Shown here in pieces: positions 11,085 through 21,944 of a stretch of DNA of 64,000 nt. Location: the NCBI GenBank assembly GCA_003439945.1, contig QVRM01000981.1:83030-147029 (forward strand), in the 5' to 3' direction. Both the position numbers and the translations under genes were made by a program. The first letter of the stretch is position 1, and each line of letters opens with the position of its first letter. This DNA is from Dermanyssus gallinae (lineage: Eukaryota > Arthropoda > Arachnida > Mesostigmata > Dermanyssidae). The notes beneath the pieces were generated by a model. The model was not told the origin of the DNA. It ran no database searches and saw only the letters and a program-made list of their open reading frames with translations.

Positions 11085-11998
11085 TATCTTTCTAGCTAGC
11101 TGATAGGTTGTGTTCTGACAACAATGAGCCAGTGTCGAATTTGTCCTAGTGAGAATGGTACCATCTACTTAGTGGTTTTTTTTTTGTGTAGTTTAGTATA
11201 TACAGTGAATTACGCTACTGCACTCCGGTAGGCTGGCGGAACAAATCCGTGCTGTTTGGTTTGTAGCTCTCACATGTTCACACACTATTCGGCATCTTCG
11301 TCGTCGTCGTCGTCGTCGTCGTTGTCATCAATGTGAGATTGTGAATGAATTACAACTAAACGAACTGTAATGTAATGATGTATTTGAATTGTGTGAATGC
11401 ATTTTTTTTCTCAATCACATGCGCACTTTGATTTGGTTGTCGTCTACTGCGTTGTCGTCCAATTAGTGATGGTGGTGGTGCTAAATATAAACAAACAGGC
11501 AGACAACCGCACATTAGCAAAGCGAACAACGGTGACGACAAAACCAAATCACTATTCCTATCGGTGTACGTAGATAAATAGATAGTTAAAGCGCCGGCGC
11601 TACTGGCGGGGTGGTTGTTTTTTTTTTTCGGTTGTGTTTTCGTTCGATTTCGGACGCCAGTGGCACGCGCCCCTAGAGTCCGGCCGTTTGATCTGCGTTA
11701 CTCTGACTACACTGGCTGATTGATTATTGATGTTTATGCTGAAGCGCTCGAATTCGGCAACCACTAGAGACGAACGATGAATAATCGCTTCTGTGACGTG
11801 TGTTGATGTGTGCGTGGTGTTTGATGAAGATTAAGAATCAGGTAACGTGACTTAAGTCGGCGGTGGGTGCAACAACAGTGAACAACAATTCGTACCAGTG
11901 CCAGTGCGATTCTGGCGAAAATTCTGACACCTCACTGAATCCTACCTACCAACCGTAAGAAGTAGGTCGTAAGTAAATACTAATTGTATGCATGTATG

Positions 11999-12000
<2 letters not shown>
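11085..12000. other. Upstream region of the zinc-finger locus, unassigned
   Basis: It contains a (CGT)n/(GTC)n run at 11298-11325 and several poly-T runs. No exon or promoter motif can be assigned. Confidence 0.35.

Positions 12001-12002
<2 letters not shown>

Positions 12003-12059
<57 letters not shown>
12003..12059. repeat. (TA)n microsatellite
   Basis: Fifty-seven bases of TA with one interruption (ttta) near 12031. A (GA)n/(GT)n stretch follows at 12154-12190. Confidence 0.95.
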
Positions 12060-12062
<3 letters not shown>

Positions 12063-12369
12063 GATATACAATGTATATCTACACTGTCTCTATATGTATA
12101 TATGTGCATAAACTAAAGATTATTTAGATCTCCTGCAAAAAGCCATAAGACACAGTGAGAGAGAGAGAGAATGTGTGTGTGTGTGTGAGAAGGTGAGATA
12201 AAAGGAAATGAACGCAAGATAAGCGAATAATATTTCGAATATTATTATTATTATTATCCTTATCACCATCGCCATGAATGAATGAATCTCGTGAATCGTG
12301 GTGGTAGTGGCTCCTTACAGTCACATTGGTACACATAGTGAATATTCAATGAATAATGCGATTAATTCA

Positions 12370-12685
12370 ATATGTGTAGTTATACCTTAGTAGAAGGCAA
12401 CGAAAGTGAATCAAATGTTATCATCATGTTGTTGAGGATGTTTGTCAACGCCTCATCTGTGTCTCCGTCGGCTGTGGTAGTTGGTGTGTTTCACTTCACG
12501 GCTAACCTGCTCGGGCGGTTTTTTGCGTCTCTCTGTGTGTTTAAGGCTCAGACGCTCGACGATTTCGCGAAACGGACAGCGGAAGCGAAGCCGAAGTCGG
12601 CGGGGCGAGGCGACGAGGCAACGCCGCAATCTCGCCGGACGTTGTCGGAGTGTCAGCCCAGTCCATCATAACTTAACGTAAAGGT
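12370..12685 (+). other. Candidate 5' exon upstream of the zinc-finger gene
   Basis: A GC-richer patch (about 12540-12680) ends with a donor-like aaag|gtaata at 12681. Two + frames are open here, reading for example DDFAKRTAEAKPKSAGRGDE. It may be a non-coding first exon of the downstream gene, but no acceptor pairing can be shown. Confidence 0.2.
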
Positions 12686-12839
12686 AATAAGCGTTCTACG
12701 ATAGCCTACGACGTTGCTGAAGTGGCGAATAGAATCTATTCAACAACACTGACCACTGATCAACCTACTAGGCTAGAAGAGCCTAGCGTGTGTACAATCA
12801 ATGTACGGCATTGTGTACACGTTCTGTTCTTTCTACATA

Positions 12840-13047
12840 TTGTCATTGTTGTTGTTGTTGTAGCAGCAGCAGCTGTCGTTGCTGCTGCTGCTGTTGTTGT
12901 TATGCAATTAGTTAATACCAGCTCGTTACTATTGTTGCCATATAATGAATGTCAAGATTGTTTGCGAGAACTCGCAAAAAACTGGCGGGTGAGCGGGCGC
13001 CTCATGCGTTGTTTTTGTGATCGTGCTTGGTGTTATTGTTGATGTTG

Positions 13048-13078
<31 letters not shown>

Positions 13079-16000
13079 TGTTGTTTGTTTACATTATTAT
13101 GGTCGACTTTCCCAATTGATGGTAGTTGATGACTTGATGGTTATTGTCGTAGTGTTGATGGTGGTGCCGCCGGCGCCGCCGCCGCAGCTCGTCATCGTTG
13201 GTCTGCTACGCTGCTGGCGTATACATACAATATGTACGTAATAATAAATAATAATAATAATAATCATAGTAAAATTGCTCCGGTGCTTTTGCAGCGGCGG
13301 CTTTAGCAGTTTGTGTTCATGATGATGGTGGCTCTGTAATTTATGCTGCCGCGCCGCTGCTGCTGCTGCTGTTGTTTAGCAGATTAGCAATTAGCGATTG
13401 TGGGTGAGGGGAGAGAGCGCGTGAGTAAGGGGGGAGGGGGGAGAAGGTGGGTGGCCACCGGGGGGAGCGGTGATGGAATCGGCATTGACTGAACGAGCAG
13501 GGAGAAATTGTATAGGAGGCGTGTTGTGGTTGTGGTTGGTGGTGGTGGTAGTTCTGGTAGCAGCGAAATATTATACCGCTCTTGCTGTCGGGCCTTCGCT
13601 GCTGCTGCTGCTGGTGACTTTTCCTAGCGGCCGCAGCGGCCTGTTCTTGCTGCCTGTTGCTACGGGTAAATAATGTGAGATTGAGACTGAAGCCGAAGTA
13701 AGAATAGTGGTATCCTTCTCGTTGGCTTCTTCTAGCCGCGTCTCGTTTTTGTTCGGCCGACGACTCGCCGACGACTCTCGCCGAGTCTCGGTTGACTGGT
13801 TGATTGTTTTTTTTTCTTTTGTTGCTAAGCTTAAGGCTGTGTAAGATTGTGTGTGTGTGTGTGCGTGTTCTCCCTCTGTAGCCCCGCGAACATTTCGAAC
13901 ACCTCCGTACGGGCCGCCGTGGGTTGGCGAGCTGCGGCGGCGGCAGCAACAGCAACAGCCTTAGCAGCAGTAATCCATCGTCGTTAGCTGGCATTGTTGA
14001 CTGCGTCCCTGTGTGTCCTCCTGTTGTCGTTCTTCTGCCTTGTTGTGTGGTGTGTTGTTTGTTTGTTTATTTTTATATATGCCTGCGTGCAGGCATGCAT
14101 ATATACATGCATTCATACATGTATGCTGACGACCTATGTATCAACATGTGGATCACACGGTCAAAATGTGCCGTTCGAGCTAATCACGCTATCGGCTAGC
14201 GGACGTCATGTCGTATTGTGAAGTCGTCATCCGCATATCAACAGGCAACTGTGTCGCTTCTAGCAGTCCCAGTAGCAGCAGCAGCAACGACAACAACAAC
14301 AACGACGACAACAACAACAAAAACAACGACAGAAGTGATGATGAAGACAACGAGAACAACAAGGCAACAACAGCCGTAACAAAAACAAGGCAGCAACAAC
14401 AGCAGCAGTAACAACAAAGCAACAACAACAACAACAACAACAACGAAAACAACAGCAATAATATCAAAGCAACAACAACAACGCTGGCGACGACGACAAG
14501 AAGAAGAAAAAGTGGAATAACAAAGCCGATGGTGGTAATACGTCATCGCTGAACTCGCAAAACGGAGAAGGATCAGTTGGAATTTGAGGGCACCTTTGAG
14601 TTGATTGAGTCTATCTACTGTTACCACTTCTTGTGCCACTGCGACCGGGACTTCTAGAAAACTTCTACAAGCAACGAGCGCGAGAAGACAATAACTTTTT
14701 ATTCACCCTTTTCTTCTTCTTCTACTACTACTTCAAGTTCGACGAACGCCTTTAGCGACTTTGGCAATTAACTTTTTCACTTGCCTCTGCTCTGTTAGTA
14801 CGGTTGTTGCTCTTGCTGCTATATTGAAGGTTCTTTTTATCGTTATACGTATTGAGCAATGCGGGCTGAATTCACAGCGATGACGATGCTACTAATGCTG
14901 AGTGAGGGTGACGATAAAAACAACAACAACAACAACAACAGCAGCAGCAACAACAACAACAATACCACAATAGCAAGAACAAGAACAACAATGGTGTTAT
15001 ATGCTCTTCATGATGACGACGTTCAAACGAAGTGACACTTGTCGGTTGGCCGGACAAGATAAGCGTGCCAACCTTGTCGGCCTTCGTACGCAGTGGGGGC
15101 GCTGTTGATGCTGATACTGGCGTTTGTTGAATGACTGGCACGCAACGCTGATGATTTTGTCGTCGTTGTCGTCGTAGTCGTTGTTGTTCACGTAGATATG
15201 GTTCCCGCGGCTTCGTGTTGTGATTATGATCTCTATCTAGCGATACTACCCACCAGCACGTTATCAACAGCAGCAGCAGCAGCGACGACAGCAACAACAA
15301 CAATAACAAGAACAACAGCAGCAGCAACAACAACAACAACAACGGCATCAACCAAACAACCGCAGCAACAGTAGCAAAAACAGCAGAACAACAACATATC
15401 AACAGTCTGTGTGGTTGTATCGTACGGCCGTCCCCGTGTGTGCTTCGTTTCGCGTTCAAGTTGATGATTCCACCCAGCCTGCACAGCCACCACGACAACC
15501 ACCACCATTACCATCGGTGGCATTTGCGATCGCCGCACTAAACGAACGTAAAGCAAAGCGTGTGTCTAGCTGTCTCTCAGTCTGTCAGTCTATCCACCTT
15601 TTTACCTGTCTATTTGTCTGCCTGTTTGTCTGTCAATGAATCGATGTACGATTGAAGTCGTCCGAGCTCGAGCGTATCGTGTCTCGTTTTACGTCCCGGG
15701 AACGGCGCACCTTGTCCGCGAGCGAACATAGTGGCCGCCCTACCAACATCGACGTACTGAAAACATCTCTAGTACGGTAGTGCTTCTGTGGCGGCGGTCC
15801 ACCGGTCTGTCTCTCGATCGGCTGGATAAGACATCAGCTCCGATAGATTTTGCTGCTGCTATTGATGATTTGTTGTTGGAGTTGTTGTTCTTGTCATTGT
15901 TGTAGTATATGCTGTCACGCCGCGTATCGCTGTCGCGTTAGTGGAGCTCTTAGTGAAGCGTCCTCTAATTCGCGATTTGTCGACAGAAACGTCTTCTAGT

Positions 16001-16280
16001 TAGCGATTTGGCGACACGATCGTCTAGCCAGGTAATTGGCGACAGAACGTTTTTGTTGCATTACGCGGCCGAAGCGACTCGTCGTTCTAATTAGTAGTAA
16101 TTAGTATTACTACTGTGAAACTCCGTTTCTGGTTGGCTAAGTATCAGGGCAGAGCAGGGCAAGTCATATCAACAGACAGTCAAACGGCAGGTTGCTGGTA
16201 GACGAGAAAGGTGGGCAGACACCGTCATAGACGACGATACCATAGACGACACCGCAAACAGCCGACCGCAGACAGGCAGA
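12840..16280. repeat. Trinucleotide-rich low-complexity region upstream of the zinc-finger gene
   Basis: Imperfect GTT/GCT runs (12847-12905, 13040-13085) are followed by CAG/CAA/AAC runs (14275-14480, 14925-14965, 15265-15395). Long open frames on both strands here (for example - strand 13994-13341) are explained by composition and show no domain. It may be a promoter or untranslated region. Confidence 0.6.
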
Positions 16281-16281
16281 G

Positions 16282-17103
16282 ATGTCGCGGCGAGCTCGCA
16301 AAAGGCAGCTACCATCAGTCGACGTGGCCGTGCTCGAGAAGCCGCTCAATCTCGGCGGCAGCGATGCCGTCGTACTGGCCAAGGCGCTCCGCGACGGCAC
16401 AGCCGAGATTCAGCACGTGCTGGTCAACGAGTGCGACATCATTCTCGAGTGTCGCGTTTGCCGGGCGCTGTTCCGGTCGCTGGCCAACCTGTTGACGCAC
16501 AAACGGCAGTTTTGCCGCGCCAGCTACTCGGCGCCGTCCGCACGAAGCCAGCCGAACATGGCCTCTTCGGGGGACGCCGCCGCCGCCGCCGCTGGCGATG
16601 CCGGTGTTGGTCATGAGGTCGAGTCCTATGAGGACGGCGGCGGGGGTAGCGGCGGCGGCGGCGGGGGTAGCGTCGACGCTCGTGGGGTTACGGTGGGCGG
16701 CTCTGAGCGGCTTCGAGGCGATCGGCGTGCTGCAGCGAGCGCCCCTGATGCGCCGACACCTCTGAGCGTGGTCGGCAATAGCCGCAACGGCAGAAAGAGC
16801 CATCATCAACAACAACCTCCTGTCCCTACTCCTTCTCCGGGTGCGTTGCCCGCCACGTCGGTCGTGGATGCCGTTCGAGCAGGTCGGACAGCCCTCGAGC
16901 AGAAGCAGCAGCAGCAGCAACAACAACAGGGCGAACAAGAAGAAGTAATAGCCGCAGCTGCAAAACACCAACCACCACAACGACAACAACAACCACCACC
17001 CCCCCATCAACAACAACCACGACCACCCCAACAAGATGCCGAGGAAGAGCACGAAGAAGTCCCGACACCTCAACGACACGACGAGTCTGACCGGGGCTCG
17101 TAG
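16282..17103 (+). CDS. ZNF800-like segment 1: start and C2HC finger
   Basis: The ATG at 16282 sits in a purine -3 context and starts MSRRARKRQLPSVDVAVLEK. Residues 36-78 align with the ZNF800 N-terminus, with finger residues C57, C60, H73 and C78. From residue 79 the sequence becomes Ala/Gly-rich and then Gln/Pro-rich. The frame closes at TAG 17101-17103. A run of seven C near 17001-17007 lies where reading would pass to the next segment's frame. Confidence 0.8.
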   Translation: MSRRARKRQLPSVDVAVLEKPLNLGGSDAVVLAKALRDGTAEIQHVLVNECDIILECRVCRALFRSLANLLTHKRQFCRASYSAPSARSQPNMASSGDAAAAAAGDAGVGHEVESYEDGGGGSGGGGGGSVDARGVTVGGSERLRGDRRAAASAPDAPTPLSVVGNSRNGRKSHHQQQPPVPTPSPGALPATSVVDAVRAGRTALEQKQQQQQQQQGEQEEVIAAAAKHQPPQRQQQPPPPHQQQPRPPQQDAEEEHEEVPTPQRHDESDRGS

Positions 17104-19163
17104 TACCAGCAGTATTAGCAGTACCAGTAGTAGTAGAAGTGGTAATGGTAGTAGGAGTAGTTGTAGTGGGGGTGGTAATAGTACTATTGTTACAGCGACA
17201 GCGGGGACCGTAGGAGAAGTCTATCATTCTCCCCAGCGGCGGGGGTAGCAGAGGCGGACCTTCGAGAACTACTGCCAGCACGAGCACGGAAAGCCGGTCT
17301 GCCTCCAGAACTGCTCAACCCATAGCACTAGCGGAACCAGCAAGAGGTGCTGCTGCTGCTGTTGCCGCTGATGCTGTTACCCCTGACGTAATAAACGCCG
17401 CCATGACTACAACCCCTGCTACCGCAACCACCCCCGTCATTACTGCTACTACTGCACCGGTAACGAGTTGTACCGCTCTTAGAGCTAACAGTAACGGCAA
17501 CAACAATAAGAACGTAACTAGTACAACACCAACAGCACGCAACGACGACAACAACATTAGCGAAAACAGCAACAACACCTACCACCATTGCAAGCCAGTG
17601 GTAGTATTAGCACGGGTGCTGGTTCTGCTGCTTTAATTGCTACCGGTACAGGTGTTAAAAGATCATTAGCGTCAGTATCAGTAGCGTCGTCGCCATTGTT
17701 ATCGTCGGTGTCCTCGTCTTCGCCTTTGTTTTCGGCATTGCCGACGTGCTCGTCGACAACCTCATCTTCGCTGACAACTGGCACAAACACAACTACAACA
17801 ACAACGACAACAACCACAGCAGCAGCAACAACACCGGCAGCTGTGGCGTTACCCAATCCGAAACGGCATCGCGGTAGCACCGATGAGAGGAGGGCTCGAG
17901 AGCGAGGGTCCGTTCTTCGCAATGGCCCCAGCACAGAGGCGACACATGTCGGTGGGGCTGATGTTGCTCGAGGTAGTTCGAGTGGTGTTACTGCTGTAGA
18001 AACATCTTCTTGTTCTTCTTCTTCTCCTGCTGCTGCTGGAGCTAGTTTCGAACCGGCGCAACAACATCTCAACGTAGACAATACGCGAGCTAAAAGCGAG
18101 CCGATTCCGACGCAAGAGGCACTGCGGCACGAGTCGGCCAGTCGGATGAATGATGATCTGGTCGGTCACGGGAGTGGTCTCCAGCAGGAGCTCCTGCAGC
18201 AGCAGCAAGCAGCAGGAACAACAACAGCAGCAACAACAACAACCTTGGCGGTTATCAACAGAAGTGTCCCGATCGGCAGAAGTACCCGTATCACCTAAAG
18301 TACCCACATCAACACAAGCACCCACATCAACACAGATACCCACATCAACACAGATACCTACATCAACACATGCACCTACATCACCAGAAATACCCACAAC
18401 CACCGAAGAACCCGCATCGCCTGAAATTTCCACATTAGCAGAAATAGCCACATCAGCAGAAGTAGCCACATCAGCAGATGTTGCTACAGTAGCAGCAGCA
18501 GCAGCAGTGAGAAGCGAGGCAACGGCGAGTCATCGGACATCGGATGATGTCCGCGTCGTACAGCCTCATGGTAACGTCGAACAACAACCGGCGCCGCCAC
18601 CACTACCACCACCACCGCCGCTCCCGAGCAAACGCGGCCGTGACCAGCTTGGCTCGAGCCGTGACAGCAACCCCGAGGCTGACGAGGCCGCCGACGATGA
18701 CGATGACGACGACGACGACGACGACGAAGACGGGGACATGGAGAAGCGTGCCGACTTCGAGAATGTCGGCCACCGCGACCAGCGCGTCGGCAAGGGTCCG
18801 TCGGCAAGCTGCACAACCGATCGCCACTTCACCGACATCTGCATGTCGACCTGGCAGTGCTTCACGTGCCACCTGGCGCTCGACAACAGCTACCGCATGC
18901 GGCGGCACCTCGCCTACGAGCACGGCACCGAGGTGCGCTACCACGTGTGTCCGAAGTGCGGCCTCGAACGCGAGTACGTGTTCGACGTGCTGCGACACCT
19001 GCACCTCACGCACGGCCTCGTGCCGCAGCAGCTCGCCGAAGTGCGCGAGGATGTGCCTCAATCGGGTGCGCTATCGGCCCCGAAAGAAGAAGCTGCTCCT
19101 GGCTCCGAATGGATGCTAGAGGTCGGCCGGAGGGGACTAGGGCTAGCAGCTTCTACTAGCTAA
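16282..19163 (+). CDS. ZNF800-like zinc-finger protein (frame-disrupted as assembled)
   Basis: The locus codes for a ZNF800-type nuclear zinc-finger protein but is open only in consecutive overlapping segments: 16282-17103 (frame 1), up to 17248 (frame 2), about 17211-17639 (frame 3), about 17565-18298 (frame 2) and 18150-19163 (frame 3). The N-terminus has the family block LRDGTAEIQHVLVNECDIIL followed by a C2HC finger (C57, C60, H73, C78). The C-terminus has two canonical C2H2 fingers (C-x2-C-x12-H-x4-H). Between them is low-complexity Gln/Ser/Thr/Ala/Pro/Asp sequence without a stop-free single frame. The switches fall in homopolymers or trinucleotide runs, so single-base indels (assembly error or pseudogenisation) are more likely than introns, but short introns cannot be excluded. 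Confidence 0.7.
18150..19163 (+). CDS. ZNF800-like segment 5: C-terminal C2H2 fingers
   Basis: This frame contains a Thr/Pro tandem repeat (about 18290-18480), an Asp/Glu run near 18690-18740, and two adjacent C2H2 fingers: WQCFTCHLALDNSYRMRRH with a following H, and YHVCPKCGLEREYVFDVLRH with a following H. The second resembles the DVIRH finger of ZNF800. The frame ends at TAA 19161-19163. The true 5' limit of coding in this frame is probably near 18235-18290, where the previous frame runs out. Confidence 0.75.
   Translation: MMIWSVTGVVSSRSSCSSSKQQEQQQQQQQQPWRLSTEVSRSAEVPVSPKVPTSTQAPTSTQIPTSTQIPTSTHAPTSPEIPTTTEEPASPEISTLAEIATSAEVATSADVATVAAAAAVRSEATASHRTSDDVRVVQPHGNVEQQPAPPPLPPPPPLPSKRGRDQLGSSRDSNPEADEAADDDDDDDDDDDEDGDMEKRADFENVGHRDQRVGKGPSASCTTDRHFTDICMSTWQCFTCHLALDNSYRMRRHLAYEHGTEVRYHVCPKCGLEREYVFDVLRHLHLTHGLVPQQLAEVREDVPQSGALSAPKEEAAPGSEWMLEVGRRGLGLAASTS
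18292..18485 (+). repeat. 18-bp coding minisatellite (PTSTQx-type)
   Basis: About ten degenerate copies of an 18-bp unit (cccacatcaacacagata and variants) encode PTSTQA, PTSTQI, PTSTHA, PTSPEI and similar hexapeptides in the frame that leads into the C2H2 fingers. The unit length is a multiple of three, so copy-number changes keep the frame. Confidence 0.8.
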
Positions 19164-19475
19164 ATCGTGCGAGAAGAAGACGATAGACAGATAGATCATG
19201 ACGATGATGGCGGTGCTATTGAAGCAATGCACTCTTTGCTGCTGCTGTTGCTGTTGCTGCTGCTGCTGCTGGAGAAGATAATCATAATAGTGTGGTCAAT
19301 GATAATTTTAGTGATGATGATGATGACGACGACGACGACGCCGACGTACGTCAACGACGACGACACGGCGGCATGCCCGTCTGCGTGAGAATCATAACTT
19401 CCGTGGCAGTAAGTCCTATGTAACTGAACGCTGTTTAATCAATAGCTGGTAACCAAGCAACAATTACGACGATAC

Positions 19476-19480
<5 letters not shown>
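19164..19480. other. Region downstream of the zinc-finger stop
   Basis: It holds a (GCT/GTT)n run at 19228-19270 and a GAT/GAC-rich run at 19313-19345. No AATAAA lies immediately after the stop. aaataaa occurs at 19560-19566 and is a possible poly(A) signal. Confidence 0.4.
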
Positions 19481-19524
<44 letters not shown>

Positions 19525-19578
19525 CGGCTGCAGTGCTGACGCTATGACGATAATTTATGAAAATAAATGCTTAGTGTG

Positions 19579-19582
<4 letters not shown>

Positions 19583-19613
<31 letters not shown>
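19583..19613. repeat. (TA)n microsatellite abutting a small MITE
   Basis: Pure TA tract directly left of the element at 19614-19799. A TA tract also follows on the right at 19800-19810. Confidence 0.95.
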
Positions 19614-19616
<3 letters not shown>

Positions 19617-19799
19617 TGGTCCCAGAATTTGCCCAACAAACCTTGAGATCTAATACAACTCGGCGAAAAAAATATTTGTTCGCTGCTTTCACTTCAATAG
19701 AAGACATTTCATTCAGCCCCTCGTTTTATTGGAAAAAGGATTTTTTCGCTGCGTTGTACGAGCTCTCAAGGTTTGCTGGACGAATCCTAAAACACCCTG
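19614..19799. mobile_element. Small MITE with about 45-bp terminal inverted repeats
   Basis: The left end (ggtggtcccagaatttgccc, aacaaaccttgaga) mirrors the right end (tctcaaggtttgctggacga, atcctaaaacaccctg) with moderate divergence. TA flanks both ends. It is 186 bp, non-coding and likely Tc1/mariner-derived. Confidence 0.75.
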
Positions 19800-20159
19800 T
19801 ATATATATATGTGTTTGTCCATTTAAATAGTTTCTTTTTCTACGCATTTATGTGCACGTTTTTCTGAAGTAAATGTTTTTGCTTTTTTGGGCATTTGATA
19901 TAAAGTGCATTCACGAGTGTTGATTGGGAAAGTTTCGCTCGTTATTCTTTTTTTCGCGTGCGCCGAATGACTAACTGGCAGGTGGAATTGTCGTTTGCCC
20001 GTCGTGGTAACGTGGCTAAAGATAAGCTCAGTCTAGTGTAGACACATATAGTCCGTTCCGTGGGGCTGTCCTGACCGGAAAGCCGTAAAACCGAAGAAAT
20101 TCTTATTGTCGGCCGCCGATACACTCCTTGAACTTTAACTAGCTTTTTTTTTTTTTTGG

Positions 20160-20290
20160 GAGGTTTCGAGAATGCATGATGCACATGCGTCACTAGCAGC
20201 CTGCGTGACTAGTGTGAGACTCGCAAACCCACTAAACCCGGATTCCTCCCCACCCCCCCCCCAGGCTCGGTATTACTTTGGCATTACATC
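20160..20290 (+). repeat. Dispersed repeat W, copy 1
   Basis: It shares long near-identical runs with 58168-58300 (gaatgcatgatgcacatgcg, cactagcagcctgcgtgact, aggctcggtattactttggc). No domain is recognised. It is preceded by a poly-T run of about 14 bases. Confidence 0.85.
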
Positions 20291-20629
20291 GAAGCCGTGG
20301 GAGAGGCGTCTCTGCCGTTCTCCTTCAATCAGCTCTATCCCTGACTATCATCCCGCATGTCTACCTGCGGTTGGATAGGGGGATGCCATTTTGTAATCCG
20401 TCCTGTGAGGGTGCGTCGAGACCACTGAGGGCCTGGCTGCTCCCCACCCCCTCCCCCCCCTCCCTCGGCTCCGAGAGACCCGCTCAAACCTCTCCCGCCT
20501 GGCCGTTTCCTTGGCTGTCTTGAGTGTCAAAACAGCGTCGAACAAGTTCGTCGCCTCCCTCCATGCCTAACTTTAACTAGCTTGTTATCATCTAACTCGT
20601 TGCGCTCCGTTATTGTTTTGTGCGCGCAG

Positions 20630-20947
20630 ATGAGTGGAGATCAAAAGCGTCGACGTGAGGATAACGCCAATGCGGGCCAACAGCAGGCGTCCGGCAACAG
20701 CAATCATGCTGACCAACCTGGTAGCGGCCACCGATCAGCCAACCGACACGAAACGCCTTCGGCAACAACTTCTAGAGCGACACCGTCAGCCGCCAGGTCA
20801 ACGACAACGTCAGCAGCAGCAGCAGCAGCAACAACGGAGAACCGCGGCTCTAGCTTCGAGGCAACATCAGGCCACACCGGTGACGTTCTTCGAACGATAA
20901 GCCTGCCAACTACAATTGATCTCGAAAGTTTCGTGTCCGCCAGAAAG
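20630..20947 (+). CDS. POP1: POP1 exon 1 (start codon, low-complexity N-terminus)
   Basis: It begins at the ATG of [11 protein letters not shown] and encodes 106 residues. A Gln/Ser/Thr/Ala-rich stretch is followed by [15 protein letters not shown], which matches the short conserved POP1 block before the Arg-rich domain. The donor is aag|gtgtgc, phase 0. An in-frame ATG at 20582 lies upstream of a possible acceptor (tgcgcgcag), so 20630 is the preferred start. Confidence 0.85.
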
Positions 20948-21892
20948 GTGTGCAACCCTTTACGAATCGTACGGAAAAGTATCTCGAGAGCCACTAGAAG
21001 TCAATTTTTCTTCTTTAAATTATTCAGTTAAGCACACGGTTGTGGTCTTCGTGAGCGTGCACCCCTACCAATCAATCCCTCCTTCCACCTGACATTTCGG
21101 CTAGAAGGCTGGGGCTGGACATTTCAGTTGAACATCCTGTCGAGTACAGCTGCCGCATTTCCGCGCTTGACTGAGTCTAGTGAGAGAGAGAGAGAGAGAG
21201 AGCGAGTTATTGTATAAAGAAACAACCCGCTCTTAGGTCACCGGTAACTTCTACCAGTAGGTTCGACACCTTCTATAGAAACTGTTTCGTGAGGGGACCC
21301 GACTTCTCCTCGCAGCGTCTTCAGTGCCGCGAACACCTGCGTACGCTGAACCTCAGTATCTTTTCGTTCTAAAACACTTTATTAAAGCCATTCGTTTTTG
21401 TTGTAGTCGTCACCACGTGGTTATCAAACCACGTAGCTATTAGAGCCTGCCTTGTTTATCATTTCTCTCTGATGAACACAGGACGAGTTGGCAAACCTTA
21501 CTGAAGCTGTCAAGACCAGAATGAGGAAGCTCGTCAGTCAGCAGTTACCGCACCATCTTCGCCGACGTGCGGTCAGCCATAACAAGAAACGACTTCCCAA
21601 GCGCATGCAGGTTAGTGGTGTTTTTGTTCGTCGATCTGTTTATTCTTGTCATACAGTACATTCGTAGCTTCATAGTAAGCAGACGGACAAATCTTGCTGT
21701 GGAAGGGTTTTACGTATTTAAAAAAAGACAAACTAAACACATGTTTTATTTTCAACTGAAAAGAGTTGCCACAGCAAGTGGTAGCCCTATAAGCGAAACT
21801 ATAGGGCTTAGGAGTGATCTGAAGTTTTTGAAGTGATCCGGGCCACGGGCAATCTAAACAAGAACTAAAGGCGCGCAAATACTTTCGTGACG

Positions 21893-21944
<52 letters not shown>

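Noticed and set aside
13341..13994. A 217-codon open frame on the - strand
   Set aside because: Made of CAG/GCT repeats and Leu/Gln runs, with no domain and overlapping open frames on the other strand. Composition alone explains it.
17403..17588. Val/Ala-rich - strand frames within the zinc-finger locus
   Set aside because: Shadows of the Ser/Thr/Ala-rich + strand coding sequence.
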